This document shows, piece by piece, positions 41,715 to 52,705 of a stretch of 64,000 nucleotides of DNA. A program made the position numbers and the translations under genes. The DNA is from Notamacropus eugenii. Its lineage: Eukaryota; Chordata; Mammalia; Diprotodontia; Macropodidae. A model generated the notes under the pieces. It ran no database searches. It worked only from the letters and a program-made list of their open reading frames with translations, and was not told the DNA's origin. Numbering within the stretch: position 1 is the stretch's first letter; the number at the start of each line of letters is the position of its first letter. Location of the stretch: positions 348,401,390 to 348,465,389 of the forward strand of contig NC_092873.1 of assembly GCF_028372415.1 (NCBI RefSeq). Reading direction: 5' to 3'.

Positions 41715-41957
41715 TTTTGTTTAGTTGTTTCAATCGTGTCTGATTCTTCATGACCCTATTTTGGAGTTTTCTTGGCAAAAATACTGCAGTGTTTTGCCAT
41801 TTACTTCTCCAGCGCATTCTACAGATGAGGAAACTGAGGCAAACTGGGTTAAGTGACTTGCCCAGGGTCATATAGCTAGTGTCTAAGGCTTGATTTGAAT
41901 TCAGGTCTTCCTGACTCCAGGTCTGGCACTCTATCCACTGTGCCAGTCAGTTGCCCT
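41715..41957 (-). mobile_element. MAR1/WSINE-like CORE-SINE
   Basis: Full-length reversed copy from 'gtttagttgtttcaatcgtg' to head 'tctatccactgtgccagtca'. Confidence 0.85.
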
Positions 41958-42059
41958 ATTCCCTAGATAGGATCCCAAAGAAACACCCTTTCTTTGCTCT
42001 GGGAAGCTATAACATAAGGTTTTATAATTCTTTCTACTTTTTACCTCTGAGTCCCAATC

Positions 42060-42240
42060 AGAGACAGCACTCTGTGACTGGGTAAGTCACTTACCTCTTC
42101 CTGCCTTAATATCCCCAACAGTAAGATAGGGACAATACTAATAGCACCTACCTCCCAGGGCTCTTGTAGAGACCAAATTGATCATATTTGCAAAGCACTT
42201 AACACAGTACATGGCACATAGTAGGTGCTCAACAAAGACA
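42060..42240 (+). mobile_element. MIR/THER1-type SINE, 5'-truncated
   Basis: 'gactgggtaagtcacttacc', 'tagcacctacctcccagggc' and 'cacatagtaggtgctcaaca'. Confidence 0.7.
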
Positions 42241-42244
42241 TGTT

Positions 42245-43085
42245 CTTTTCTCTGCTTTCTACTACACACCTACAAATGCTCTTGGGGGATAATCTGGTTT
42301 AGATCATAAGCCCTCTTCAGGCTGATGTCTCTCTCAGCTCTTCTTCCTTATTGAGATGATTTTCCATATTTCTCCTCTGTTGCTTTTACTAGCAAGTTTA
42401 TGTTCTAAATCCTCAGGGGTCAAGTTCCTCCACTTGGCAAAGGGTTATAGTGTCTGCTGGCTCAAGTGGTTTCTAGGTTTTTTTTCAGCTTTGTTGTGGC
42501 AACAGTTTTGAATTGCAGCAACTTTTCTAGAACAGTCCCTTTTAGTCCATTCTGAATTTTTCACAGTTGACAACTTGTTTAAACAGGTGGGGTGGGAGCT
42601 GCGGTGCCTTCTTCTCATCTCTCCTCTTTCTTCTATCTCATTGTTTACTTTAAACTTTTTCTTGGACCAGCCAAGGGATATGACTGCACACAGACAGAGG
42701 CTTTCAAAATGACTTTTAGGTCTGTAACCAGTCGCTTCCTGTCTGATAAGATGTAAACGATTTTATTTTATTTTTTTAATGTTATACAGTATACACTGAG
42801 TAGAACCTGCTGACTCCTTTTTAAAAAATAAAATATTCGGAATGTACAGGTGTGAGCTTTCTGAGTAATCTACTAGTCTTCGAGCTCTTTTCTTCCTTAT
42901 CCTGAATCATATTTTCCAATATGGTTTTCCCCTGAGCTCACTAATGTGTTAAAGGTAATAGAGTTTGACACTCAGTATTGTGTCAATTTGTATTGACTGA
43001 ATTTAGAAAATCTTATCAAAATATTCATAGCTCTTCTCTATTTATACTTCACAATAATTATTGGAGGCATAAACTCTAAATGTCT
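42245..43085. other. No recognisable feature
   Basis: An apparently repeat-free stretch with T-rich runs. It could contain the linker of the RTE element whose parts lie on either side, but no residue pattern supports that. A conserved non-coding element cannot be excluded from sequence alone. Confidence 0.3.
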
Positions 43086-43094
43086 TACCATAGA

Positions 43095-43170
43095 AGGCAG
43101 AGCATGGTATAGTGGGCAGTGTGCCAGCTTTGGGTTCAGGAAGAACCTGATTCAAGTTGTCTTGACACAT
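43095..43170 (+). mobile_element. SINE head fragment
   Basis: 'gcatggtatagtgggcagtg' and 'gtgccagctttgggttcagg' resemble a tRNA-derived SINE head. Confidence 0.45.
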
Positions 43171-43189
43171 ACTTGAATTGGATGAGCTC

Positions 43190-43430
43190 CCAACCTCCAT
43201 TTAAGGAGAGAGCTCGGCTCAGACTTCTCGTTTCTCACCTGGCTGCACTACTTTGAAACTTCTCTGACCAACTTCTCTACCTGGCATCCTCTCCCCACCC
43301 CCAACCTCCTTCAGCTTCCTTTTGTGAGCTGTCTACCCCCATTAGATTGTAAGTGTCTTGAGAGCAGGGGCTGTTTTTTTTTTTAATCTGTATCCCCAAC
43401 ATTTAGCACAGTGTTTTAGCACATTTAGCT
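43190..43430 (+). mobile_element. L2-like 3' tail
   Basis: Pyrimidine-rich lead, then 'cattagattgtaagtgtctt' and 'ctgtatccccaacatttagc'. Confidence 0.5.
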
Positions 43431-43431
43431 C

Positions 43432-43660
43432 ATCGTTGTTATTGCTCAGTCATTTTCAGTTGTGTCCAACTCTTCATAAGCCCATTTGGGGTTTTCATGG
43501 CAAAGACACTGGAGTGTTTTGTTGTTTCCTTCTCCAGCTCGCTTTACAAATGAGGAAACTAAGGCAGAGTTAAGTGACTTGCCCAGGATCACACAACTAG
43601 TGCCTGAGACCAGATTTAAAACCAGGTCTTCCTGACTCCAGGCCTGGCAGCATCCTCTGT
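43432..43660 (-). mobile_element. MAR1/WSINE-like CORE-SINE
   Basis: 'tgctcagtcattttcagttg', 'tttccttctccagctcgctt', 'agtgacttgcccaggatcac'. Confidence 0.8.
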
Positions 43661-43848
43661 TGCTTTTGGGCACACGATGAGGCCAAATCCAAGTCCTTTA
43701 TTTGCTTGTCTGAGGAGAATCGGAGAGCCCTCTTTTTAATTAGCTTCAGCTTTGGTTTTCATTTACTTAAAAAGCATTTCATTAGTCAGAGACCATACAC
43801 CGAGAGTGCCTATATTTACATACTTGCCCTCAAGGTGCTTAAAGTCTG

Positions 43849-43850
<2 letters not shown>

Positions 43851-43889
<39 letters not shown>
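43851..43889. repeat. (AC)19 microsatellite
   Basis: Uninterrupted AC dinucleotide run. Confidence 0.99.
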
Positions 43890-43890
<1 letters not shown>

Positions 43891-44084
43891 CCCTAATGGC
43901 AAAATGCAATTAAATATATTAGATAGTGCCCTTTACAATAAGGTACGATATTTCAGAGAAAGGAGAAACCACTTGTGGCTAGGGAGATGAGAAAGACTTC
44001 CTGGAGAAGTTGCATATGGATGGGCTGAGCCTCGTACTCTGTAATGGCTGTTAGAATGTGTGAACTGTAGCTAATGGAGCAAGC

Positions 44085-44215
44085 ATGTCAGTATATAGAA
44101 AGCCAACTTTTAAACCTGAGAAACCTAAGTTCAAGTCCCACTTTTGACATACCCTGGTTGTATGATCTGGACAAGCAGTTAACCCCTCAATGCTCTAGAT
44201 AATTCTTTAAGATAA
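44085..44215 (+). mobile_element. MIR-type SINE fragment
   Basis: 'gagaaacctaagttcaagtc', 'ggttgtatgatctggacaag' and 'cagttaacccctcaatgctc'. Confidence 0.6.
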
Positions 44216-44334
44216 CTTGAAGAAGAGGCGCCCACCTAGAGTGGTAGAAGGGACCTCTTTACCAGGGAATTCCCCATACCAGTGAAATCACCAGTCTGAT
44301 CCCTATTCCTGTCTCTGTTTTTCTAGCTATTGTT

Positions 44335-44560
44335 GTTGTCTACCCTTTGTTCACAAAGAGGACCAATAACATCATGAGGGGAATGCCTTGACTTGCACAA
44401 GAATTTGATTTAAGTGAGGCAGGGCTGTGCAAAGTCATCAGCCTCATTCTCTCCTCCAGAACTATCTGGGTCAAGATGACTAGTGATGGGCCAGGATGCA
44501 GTGGATGACCTTGGCCTTTCTAAATTTGGAGATGGCAGATGGAATATCCCATTCAAAGAA
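44335..44560 (-). mobile_element. SINE sharing a 3' tail with an RTE-like LINE
   Basis: 'tttgttcacaaagaggacca', 'ataacatcatgaggggaatg', 'gaggcagggctgtgcaaagt', then 'tctctcctccagaactatct'; same family as 27007-27245. Confidence 0.7.
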
Positions 44561-44784
44561 AAGCTGTCAGTCAAACACCATCATTTTACACAGGTAGGGG
44601 AATCAAGGCCCAGAGAAACTAAGCAATTTCCCCAATGTGTTCAGTAGAGGCAAGACTAGAAGAACTCAACAACTAAAAGAAACATCCTTACTTTCTGGAC
44701 TTCAATATCATGTCTTAGTTACACTCTTACTAACCTCCCTTAGTGCCTGGCACCTCCTCAATCTGGAGCACCCATTAAACTCTG

Positions 44785-44873
44785 CCTCACTTAAATCCAA
44801 TTCACCAATCCAATCCAATCACCCCATGATGTCACTGGTCCTCTTCCAAAACAAAAGACTAAAAACAACAAGG
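44785..44873 (+). mobile_element. Inverted partial copy of the 44335 SINE
   Basis: 'catgatgtcactggtcctct' then 'tccaaaacaaaagac' is the reverse complement of the terminal block of the copy at 44335; the two lie about 220 bases apart in opposite orientation. Confidence 0.6.
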
Positions 44874-44879
44874 GCTGAA

Positions 44880-45255
44880 GGTACAAAAAGGGGCAAAAGA
44901 CAATTCCTGCCCTCAAGGAGCCCACAATCTAATGGGGAGACAAATATATACAAAGCAAGTTATATACATGAAAAATAAACAATAAATAGATGAAAGACAC
45001 TGGAATTGAGACGGCTTAAGTTATATTAAGGGATTTTCATTTAATAACTAATAATATATTGTGTCATTTCTATTTTTAATGATTGCTAATTTAACAAGGC
45101 TTAAGGGGAAGACTTCCTGTAGGCCGTGGGATTTTAGTTGGGATTTAAAGGAAGCCAGGGAGATCAGTAGTTGGAGTGGAGGATGGAGAGCATTCCAGGC
45201 CTGGGGGACAATCAGAGAGAACTTCCAGAGCCAAGAGATGGAATATGAACAAGGA
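44880..45255 (-). mobile_element. L2-related LINE fragment
   Basis: 'ctgccctcaaggagcccaca', 'atctaatggggagacaaata', 'gaagacttcctgtaggccgt' and 'gagagcattccaggcctggg' in reversed L2 order; AT-rich DNA at about 45015-45095 may be an insertion. Confidence 0.65.
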
Positions 45256-45574
45256 TCTTATATTTTCTTTCTCTTTCCATTAGTTTGAGATGATAAAGAG
45301 GTGGTGTATTATTGAATGTTACTTGTGAAAGTCTGCTTGCTTGCTATTAACACCTTCATAAAGGATACCTTCAGTTCATGTATAAAACAACTCTCATAAA
45401 GATTTTGTATGTACAGGAAAATAGACATACAGGTCAGGAGTTCTTGATCATTCTCAGTCATAGGTTTTTTTTTTTTACAGTATCAATAAAGTCTGAGACT
45501 GTTTCCACCTCCCCTCCTTCAGATACTTTGTATATGAGCACCTTGGTCCTTAATAAGTCAGATGTTTCCTAACA

Positions 45575-46480
45575 CTTCCTGGGCTTTTGCGGTCTCCTTA
45601 TAGTGACAATTAATTGACAATCGCTAAACTTTTCATGTGAATTTACGGTAGTAGGTGTCTATGTCATTTCTGTTGTCCATTTCCTGTTTTTTAGTTTTCA
45701 GCAATTTGTGTAAGTAATTCAGGATTAAAGTGTTGAAACTGCCCATCTCATCTTTTTCTCATTCTTCTTTTTGGATTTTTGTTTTGTTTTGTACAAATTC
45801 TGACCTCAACTCTAACAAGCTAATAGCCTGATTGTAAACAGACACTGACAGGATAAACTCCCACATCAATAACAAATTTTTTTATGTTTGTTAAAATACA
45901 TTCTGTTCTTTAAGGCTTTATTTGGTGTTCACCATTTCTAGGACCTAGAAATTCTCTTTAGAGTTTAAAGGCATGAAGCTTTTGTGTAAATTTATATGTC
46001 TTTGGCCTCTCTCATTTCTTTTTTCATGAACTATATTTTCCCATCTATTTCTCCTCATCCTCACTTTTCCTATCTTTATAATGAAGTCACCACATATCAG
46101 AATATATATTGATTTGATTTAGGGGTTCCTATCAAGTTTGGGGGTTTTTTACTAGAATTCCTCTGTCATTTCATCTTTGGCAACTGGTGTTGATGCATAA
46201 ATGGCAATTATTTTCATGCTGGTCTTTTTTGCAAATATTTAACATAGTACTAAAATGGGTCATGACCAACTATCCCATGAAATAATATTTCTTGTAGCCT
46301 CTAGCCATACAATAAAATCCAGTCTGCCAACTCCTTTCCCCCTGTGGGACATCATTCCATTTAGCTTCAACTTCTTTTTTCCCCTATTCTCATTTAGAGT
46401 ACAAATGTCAAGATTCCCTCCAGCAATATGTCTACTCAGTCATTGGATTCTGTGTAGGACCTCTGATTTGTACTAATTTA
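45575..46480 (-). mobile_element. RTE-clade LINE endonuclease region
   Basis: Minus-strand translation gives, in order, TLNENRG (about 46400; family NVRTL-EN), KIIAIYAST-VAKDEMTEEF (about 46160-46220; family VIQVYAPT----E-IE-FY), CGDFIIKIG (about 46075-46095; family GDFNAKIG), and KWTPNKALKNRM (about 45925; family TW-SPNG--KNEID). These are the successive blocks of the APE-type endonuclease in RTE elements. The catalytic GDFN asparagine is lost and stops occur throughout. Confidence 0.65.
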
Positions 46481-46636
46481 ATACTGTTCTAGATTTCTGA
46501 CTAAGAAGGCTGACTGTATGTAAGTAGAACACTCAGCTCTCACACTACCTACTCCAATAAAAACCTGAAATTTGTGCCAGGCCAAACAATGATCAAGAAA
46601 GCCAAGGATAAAGTGACTTCTTTTAGTCCAGAATTG

Positions 46637-46652
46637 CACACACACATGCACA

Positions 46653-46692
<40 letters not shown>
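46637..46692. repeat. (CA)n microsatellite
   Basis: CA run with two early interruptions (atg, ata). Confidence 0.97.
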
Positions 46693-46694
46693 AT

Positions 46695-47030
46695 CCAGAA
46701 GCCTATGGACAGTAGTAAAACAAAACCAGCACCAATGCCCACAAACAAGTTGGCAGCCTCCCAGACCAGAGCCATGTGTATCCTGCAGGGTGTTGTATCT
46801 AGAGACAGAAAGCATGGAGAGCTCTCCCAAGAAAACTCCTCAGTGAGGACTATGGAAGCCCTGGAGGGCAGCATCCTAAGAACACTCAGATTCCCAGGGC
46901 ATCCAACGTGTCTAGCATTCTGCTCTGAAATACTATAGATGGCCCTGAATATCCAGTGCTCTGAACCTCAAAGCAGAATAAATTTCCTTGTCCACAAGGG
47001 GAGATTAAGAGGGAAAAAGAAAGAAATTTT
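46695..47030. other. No recognisable feature
   Basis: Possibly L1 5'-UTR-like in tone ('tgaatatccagtgctctgaa'), but no firm match. Confidence 0.25.
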
Positions 47031-47039
47031 TTTTTAAAA

Positions 47040-47500
47040 CCCAACCAATTAGAAACCAGAGAGATGCCCATCAACTGGGGAATGACTGAACAAATTGTGG
47101 TATATGAACGAAAGGGAATATTGTACTGCACCATAAGAAACTGACGAAAAAAATTATTTCAGAGGATCCTGGGTAGTATGAACTGATGCAGAGTGAAGTA
47201 AATAGAACCAGGAAGACAATTTATACGAGGATAAAATAGTCAAGAAAAACAACTTTCAAAGACTTAATTTTGATCAGTACAATGACCAACTATGTCTATG
47301 GAAATCCCATCTTGACCAAGAGTTGAGAGACTCAGGGTGCTGAAAGAATATGTTGGCCCTTGCGTGAATTTGTTTTTCTTTATGCTGTATTTGTTATAAG
47401 GGCTTTTTCCCCTTCATTTCTCCCAGTTTTGGACTGGGAAAGATGGGGAGTGGTGAATCAACAATAGTGATGCCAAAGACAAGAGGACCATTGAAAACAT
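47040..47500 (+). mobile_element. L1 3' end (ORF2 C-terminus and 3' UTR)
   Basis: 'cccatcaactggggaatgac', 'gaacaaattgtggtatatga', 'gcagagtgaagtaaatagaa' are classical marsupial L1 landmarks. Confidence 0.8.
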
Positions 47501-47605
47501 TTTTTTAATGTAAGACAACAGAAGGAAATTCAGAGAGGAGCACAGACAGATAGGACAGTTTTGAAAGTAATATGTGGAATTCTTTGTATACTTTTTAAAA
47601 GAGAA

Positions 47606-47845
47606 AGGCAACTAGGTGGCACAGTCTGGACCTGGACCTGGAGTCAGGAAGACCTGAATTCAAATCCAAGCTCAGGTACTAGCTGTGGGACGCTAAGTTA
47701 CTTAACCTCAGTTTCGTCAACTGTAAAATGGGAATGAGCAGAGCAATTACCTTCCAGAGTTGTTGTGAGGATCAAATGAGATAACTAGAGTGATTAGCAC
47801 AGTGCCTGACACATAGTAAGTGTGACAGAAATTCTTATTCCCCAG
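47606..47845 (+). mobile_element. MIR/THER1-type SINE, near full length
   Basis: 'ggcaactaggtggcacagtc' head, 'ctggagtcaggaagacctga', 'tgttgtgaggatcaaatgag', 'cacagtgcctgacacatagt'. Confidence 0.85.
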
Positions 47846-47849
47846 CTCT

Positions 47850-48650
47850 GTTTGTCAGGGATGGCAAATTTCGAATGGGATAATGTGTAACCCTGACAGC
47901 CCTGAGCATGCCTAGTTCTCCTTCCATAGATGCCCTTTTGGGAGCCTTTTGAGAAAGTCTATTTTGCTTAACTTGGAGCTGCATATCATTCAGGTGTAGG
48001 GAGCTGCCTTTGTTTTTGAAAACATCAAAGAGTGAGCCTTGCCGCTCTTAATTCCACAGCTTTTCTCTACCGTGTCCAGAGGTTGCCGTGAAGAGGAGCA
48101 GGGAGAGGGGAAGGACTTTGACTTTCCTTCCCCAGCTTTCTTTTACCCCAGCTTGAGCCTGGGAGTGCTATCAGGGGTGATCCCACAAGTCCTTGGAGTT
48201 CTAGCCATGTTCACCTGAGATCCAGGACTGCAGGTGGGGTGGAGCAACAGTCTGGCACAGAAGGCAAGTCCTAAGAAGCCAGGAGGCCTGGGACTTGAGC
48301 CAGAGTGGGGGTGGGGTTAAACTTGGACTTGGGACTCAGCTCTATGGGAACTGGGCTAAACTATGAACTTAAACCCCTCCCCATCCCTATAGGTGGACAG
48401 AGATGGGGCAGGGAGAGAAGAGGATCTTGCCTCCCATGTGTTGGGGAAATACATTTGGCCATTTGTGATCACACCATCTGAAGTAAATGTTGCTATGTAA
48501 AAGCTAAAAAATAAAATAAATACTTATTCCCTTCCCTATAAGGGAAGGTGATCCTCTTTTTGTGTTCTAATGTATACTTGGAAACGCTCTTTTGGGAATG
48601 TTGAAGTTCAGAATTTAAAAATGAAATTTAAGTGTAAAAAAATACTATTT
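47850..48650. other. Unassigned, LTR-like in part
   Basis: GC-richer than its surroundings, ending near 'taaaaaataaaataaatact' with AATAAA-like motifs and a short palindrome 'ccttcccta taagggaagg' (about 48530-48548). No LTR partner, primer-binding site or coding remnant was found. Confidence 0.3.
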
Positions 48651-48717
48651 TATTTATTTCTTCTCCTTCAATCTACTTTACATTCCACTGCCAGATCAAT
48701 CTATACATAATTCTGGG

Positions 48718-48952
48718 GGGGAGGTTGGTGGCCCACTAGATAGGGTTGGGCCCAGAATCATGAAGACCTGAGTTCAAATCCAGCCTCAGCTATTTACCAG
48801 CAAAGTCACTTAACCCTATTTGCCTCAGTTTCCTCATCTGTAAAATGAGCTGGAGAAGGAAATGGCAAACTTCTTCAGTATTTCTGCCAAGAAAATCCCA
48901 AATAGGGTCACAAAGAGTAGACATGATTTAACAGTATAAACAACAAATGCTC
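48718..48952 (+). mobile_element. MAR1/WSINE-like CORE-SINE inside L2
   Basis: 'gaagacctgagttcaaatcc', 'tgcctcagtttcctcatctg', 'gctggagaaggaaatggcaa', 'gggtcacaaagagtagacat'. Confidence 0.85.
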
Positions 48953-49157
48953 AAAAATCTTTACTGACTCCCCATCGCCTTCCTAAACATCTTAACCGAC
49001 ATTCAAGAGCCTCTGCAATCTAACTGCATGACGTTATAGCCTTATTTCACACCCTTCTCCTTCCCAAATGCTACCATATGTGCCTGTAGTTTCCCCATAG
49101 ACCCTCATGATTATCTTTTCCCCCAACTCCACACTGAACTCTTCACCATCCTTCAAG

Positions 49158-49383
49158 TTGTTCTCAATCATTTTCAGTCGTATTTAACTCTTTGTGACCC
49201 CATTTGGGATTTTCTTGGAAGAGATATTGGAGTGGTTTGCCACTTCCTTGTCCAGCTCATTTTACGGATGGGGAAACTGAGGCAAACAAGATTAAGTGAC
49301 TTGACCAGGGTCACAGTGTCTGAGGCTGGATTCAAACTCAGGTCTTCCTGACAGTGCTCTATCCTCTGCACCACCTAGGTGCC
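49158..49383 (-). mobile_element. MAR1/WSINE-like CORE-SINE inside L2
   Basis: 'tttaactctttgtgacccca', 'ggggaaactgaggcaaacaa', head 'tctgcaccacctaggtgccc'. Confidence 0.85.
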
Positions 49384-49449
49384 CTGACCACCCTTCAAGG
49401 CTCTGCCCATATATGACTTTCTCTGTAAAACACAGCAAAAAAAAAAAGA

Positions 49450-49590
49450 CCAAAGAACTAGAGATGGAGTCCAAGGATCTGGCTTCCTCTTCCTCACTGT
49501 GCTGTTTCCTATCTGTTTGCCTTGTAGAAGTTGCTTATCCTACAGGCCTCATTCTCTTCTTCTGTAAAATGACAGGAACTGGAGTAGATG
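49450..49590 (+). mobile_element. MIR-type SINE
   Basis: 'gagtccaaggatctggcttc' and 'ttcttctgtaaaatgacagg'. Confidence 0.55.
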
Positions 49591-49599
49591 ATGTCTGAT

Positions 49600-50042
49600 A
49601 ACTATCACTTGCTTTTGTATAAAGTTTTATGGTTTACAAAGTGCTCTCTGCACAACCAAGCTGTGCAAGTATGAATATTCCCACTCTACAATCAAACTGG
49701 GGGCAGCTAGTTGACACAGTGCTGGACCTGGAGTCAGGAAAACCTGAGTTCAAATCCAGCAGGTACCCTATAAATGCTAGCTATTAATAACAGTTAACAT
49801 TTATGTGGTGTATAGTACATAATAAACATTCCAGGTACTTTACTAAGTGACTTATAAATATTATCTCATTTGATCTTCACAATAACCCTGCAAAGTAGGT
49901 GCCATTATTATCCCCATTTTATAGATGAGAAAACTGAGGCAAATAGAAGTTATGTGACTTGCCCAGGGTCACACAACTAGTAAGAGTCTGAGGTCAAATT
50001 TTAACCCAGGCCCAGGGCTCTATCCACTGCACCACTTAGCTA
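49600..50042 (-). mobile_element. MIR/THER1-type SINE, split
   Basis: 'tatggtttacaaagtgctct' and after a forward SINE head (49697-49785, 'gcagctagttgacacagtgc') 'ttgatcttcacaataaccct', 'tccccattttatagatgaga', 'ctctatccactgcaccactt'. Confidence 0.65.
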
Positions 50043-50059
50043 TTAAAGAAATTTTTAAA

Positions 50060-50635
50060 AAAAACCAAAACAGTCCTTGACCTCAAGGAGTTTACTTGAA
50101 ACACATCATGGACACAAATAAATATAATTTAAGGAAAAGTAAGGCTGGAGAGAACACTAAGTATGGGTGGGGGAGAAGTGGAATCAGAAAAGGCTTTGAA
50201 TGAAAAATGAGTTTTGAGAAAAGAGATTCTGAGCAGCAGAGATGAGGAGGGAGCATATCCCAGACATAGGGAATGGTTTTTGAGAATATATAGAGGCAGG
50301 AAATGGAATATTGAGGCCGAAAACCACTACTTTTGGACCAGTTTGGCTAGAAAATAGAGGCTGTGAATCACAGTAATAGCAGGAAACAAGCATAGTAAGG
50401 AACCTTGGAGATCATCTCATTTATTCCCCTCATTCTAAAGATAAGGAAACTGAGGCCCAGAAAGGTTCTGATTTGCTCAAGTCACTCAGGCAGGCAGAAT
50501 TTGAACCTAGGACCTCTGTTTCCAAAGTCAGTGTTTCTTGTTAGGTAGGTGGGAGTCAGAATATGAAGGACTTTAAAGGCCATATGCGAAATTTATATTT
50601 CACAGGTGAGCTGGATTGAATTGAATTCTAGCACT
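50060..50635 (-). mobile_element. L2-related LINE fragment with nested MIR
   Basis: 'tccttgacctcaaggagttt' and 'agatgaggagggagcatatc' lie left; 'gaaggactttaaaggccata' right. A reversed MIR-type SINE (50395-50540, 'agataaggaaactgaggccc') separates them. Confidence 0.6.
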
Positions 50636-50869
50636 CCTAGAGGAGGCAGAGAGATAATTGTTGCTTCCTGATTAGCTAATAGCTAATGACAACAAAAATC
50701 TAACCTAAATAAATAGGATCCTTAATAACAGATATCTGCACATTGGGTCTCAACACTGTGGCACTGGGTTTATTCACCTGTAACATTTTATCATAGTAAA
50801 ATGATGCGTACTTACATTTGTTCTAATGTAGGCATAGCAGGGACTGTGATCCATATTTCATATCCTCAG

Positions 50870-51010
50870 AGAGGTCATAGAAGCATGGATTTGAAGCTGC
50901 AGTGCATCTTAGGGGTCATTCAGTTAACCTTTGCCTCTATTCTATAGGTGAGGAAACTGAGATTGGGGAACAGAATTGTCTAATCCAAGATAGCACTGAC
51001 TATTAAATAC
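50870..51010 (-). mobile_element. MIR-type SINE
   Basis: 'ataggtgaggaaactgagat' and 'atagaagcatggatttgaag'. Confidence 0.65.
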
Positions 51011-51129
51011 TAGAATTTGGACTTAATAGTTATCTAGTGAGTTCACCTGAGTTAGTCCTGTTTGAAGTTCTGAAAGGGAAAAGAAGATCATAAGACCATG
51101 TCTTAATCTTTTATGCCTCCTTTTGCCCC

Positions 51130-52350
51130 AAACAATGGGCACTTAGGTCTACTATGTGACAGCTAAATGGCTCAGTAGATAGAGCACCTGACCTGAGTTC
51201 AAATCCAGCCACACCTGTGTGACCCTGGACAAGTCACTTAACTCATTTTTGCCTTACTCTACTAGAGAAGGAAATGGCAAACCACTCCAGTATCCTCGTC
51301 AAGAAAACCCCTTGGAGGGTATGGTCCATGGGGTCATGAAGAGTCAGACGTGACTGAACAACTACGACAATGTGCTAAGCATTGGGGATACAGAGAGAGG
51401 CCAAAGACAGCCCTGACCTCAAGGAACCCACAATCTGATGGGGAAGATGATAAATATATACAAACAGCTGTATATGTGATAAATAGGAAGTAATTAAGAG
51501 AAGGAAAGGTACTAGAATTAAGTAAAAGGGTTGAGAAAGGCTATCCATGGAAGAAGAGACTTTACTTGGGACATAAAAGGAAACCAGTAGGAGGAGATGA
51601 GGAGGGAGAGCATGCCAGGTATGGGGGACAGTCAGAGAAAATACCTACAGCCAAGAGATGACATGTCTTATTCATGGAAGAGCAAGGAGCCCAGTGTCAC
51701 TGGATTGAGTACATGTCAGGGAGGAAGGCATAAGAAGTCTGGAAAGGTAGGAGGAGGCTAGGTTTTGAAGGGCTTTGAATGCCAAATAGGATTTTGTATT
51801 TGATCCTGAAGGTAATAGGGAGCCATTGGAGTTTACTGAGTAGGGGAGGCAGTGACATGTTTGGATCTTGTTTTAGGAATATCATTTTGGCATCAGAGTG
51901 GAAAATGAACTGGAGTGGGGAGAGACTTGAGACAGGCACACCCACCAGCAGGCTATTACAACAGTACAGCCATGATGGGATGAGGGCCTGCACCAACTTG
52001 TTAGTGGTGTCAGAGGAGAATGGGGTATATTGAGAGATGTTACAAAGGGGAAATCAGCAGGCCTTGGTAAGATATTAGACTGAGGAAAGAAGGGGAGACT
52101 GATATCTAGGTTGCCAGCCTGAGGAAATGGAAGAGGGGCTTTGCCTCTATAGTAACAGGAAAGGGAGGACGGGGGAAGGTTTAGGGGGCAAACAACAAGT
52201 TCTCTTTTGGACATATTGATTTAAGATGTGTGTTGGACATCCAATTTGAGATGTCTGAAAAGCAGTTGAAATGAGAGACTGGAAGTCAGCAGAGAAGCTG
52301 AAGCAAAATTATTAGCATAGAGAAGGTGATTAAATCCATGGGAGCTGATG
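51130..52350 (-). mobile_element. L2 element, long copy with ORF2 C-terminus
   Basis: The longest L2 piece. The minus strand retains the CR1-clade ORF2 C-terminus: YCCNSLLVGVPVSSLSPLQ, then LPPLLSKLQWLPITFRIKYK (51697-51996), matching the family pattern DYCNSLL-GLPASSLSPL and LL--L-WLP---RI-YK. The tail runs toward 51376 ('taagcattggggatacagag') and a forward SINE (51160-51370) splits it. The first motif residue is C, not D, and the frame shifts further upstream, so it is dead. Confidence 0.8.
51160..51370 (+). mobile_element. MAR1/WSINE-like CORE-SINE inside L2
   Basis: 'gacagctaaatggctcagta' head, 'ctgtgtgaccctggacaagt', 'atggcaaaccactccagtat', 'gaagagtcagacgtgactga'. 'tctactatgtg' left and 'tgtgctaagcattg' right belong to L2. 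Confidence 0.85.
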
Positions 52351-52374
52351 AGATCACCAAGTGAAGTATGTCAT

Positions 52375-52695
52375 TGTTCATCTTTCATTTTCAAAGAGAA
52401 CCAATGACATCACAATGTTGAGATCAGGGTACATTGTGTTGGGCTGTGGTTGATCAGTCCAATAAAGTTCATCAGGCTCTACCACAAGTTGGGCACAAAT
52501 AGTCCATTAGAATGTTTGGGATGGAGATGGCTCTAGGTTTGCACAGCTCACGTTTCCTTTGCTTTGCTTATGGAGTACAGCGCTTTCTCTGATGTGGGCA
52601 CACCATACTGGGCAGTGTCTCCCAATCTATACTGAAGTTTTTCAGAGTGACCTTGAGTGTCCTTGTACCACTCCTTGTGACCATTGTGTGAGCGT
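52375..52695 (-). mobile_element. RTE-like LINE C-terminus and 3' tail
   Basis: The minus strand codes for LKVTLKNFSIDWETLPSMVC (within 52568-52690), resembling the last segment of vertebrate RTE-like ORF2 proteins (YKDTLK-SLK---I). After the frame ends, 3' UTR-like DNA runs to 'ttcattttcaaagagaacca' / 'atgacatcac' (reverse sense), a terminal block shared with SINEs at 27007, 44335 and 44785. Confidence 0.55.
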
Positions 52696-52705
52696 ACAGA
52701 GAGTG

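Larger units (their letters stand above)
48657..49435 (+). mobile_element. L2 ORF2 C-terminal region with two SINE insertions
   Basis: 'ctccttcaatctactttaca' and 'actgccagatcaatct' lie left; 'aaaatctttactgactcccc' and 'ttcaagagcctctgcaatct' in the middle; 'accacccttcaaggctctgc' right. A forward SINE (48718-48952) and a reversed one (49158-49383) interrupt it. Confidence 0.7.
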
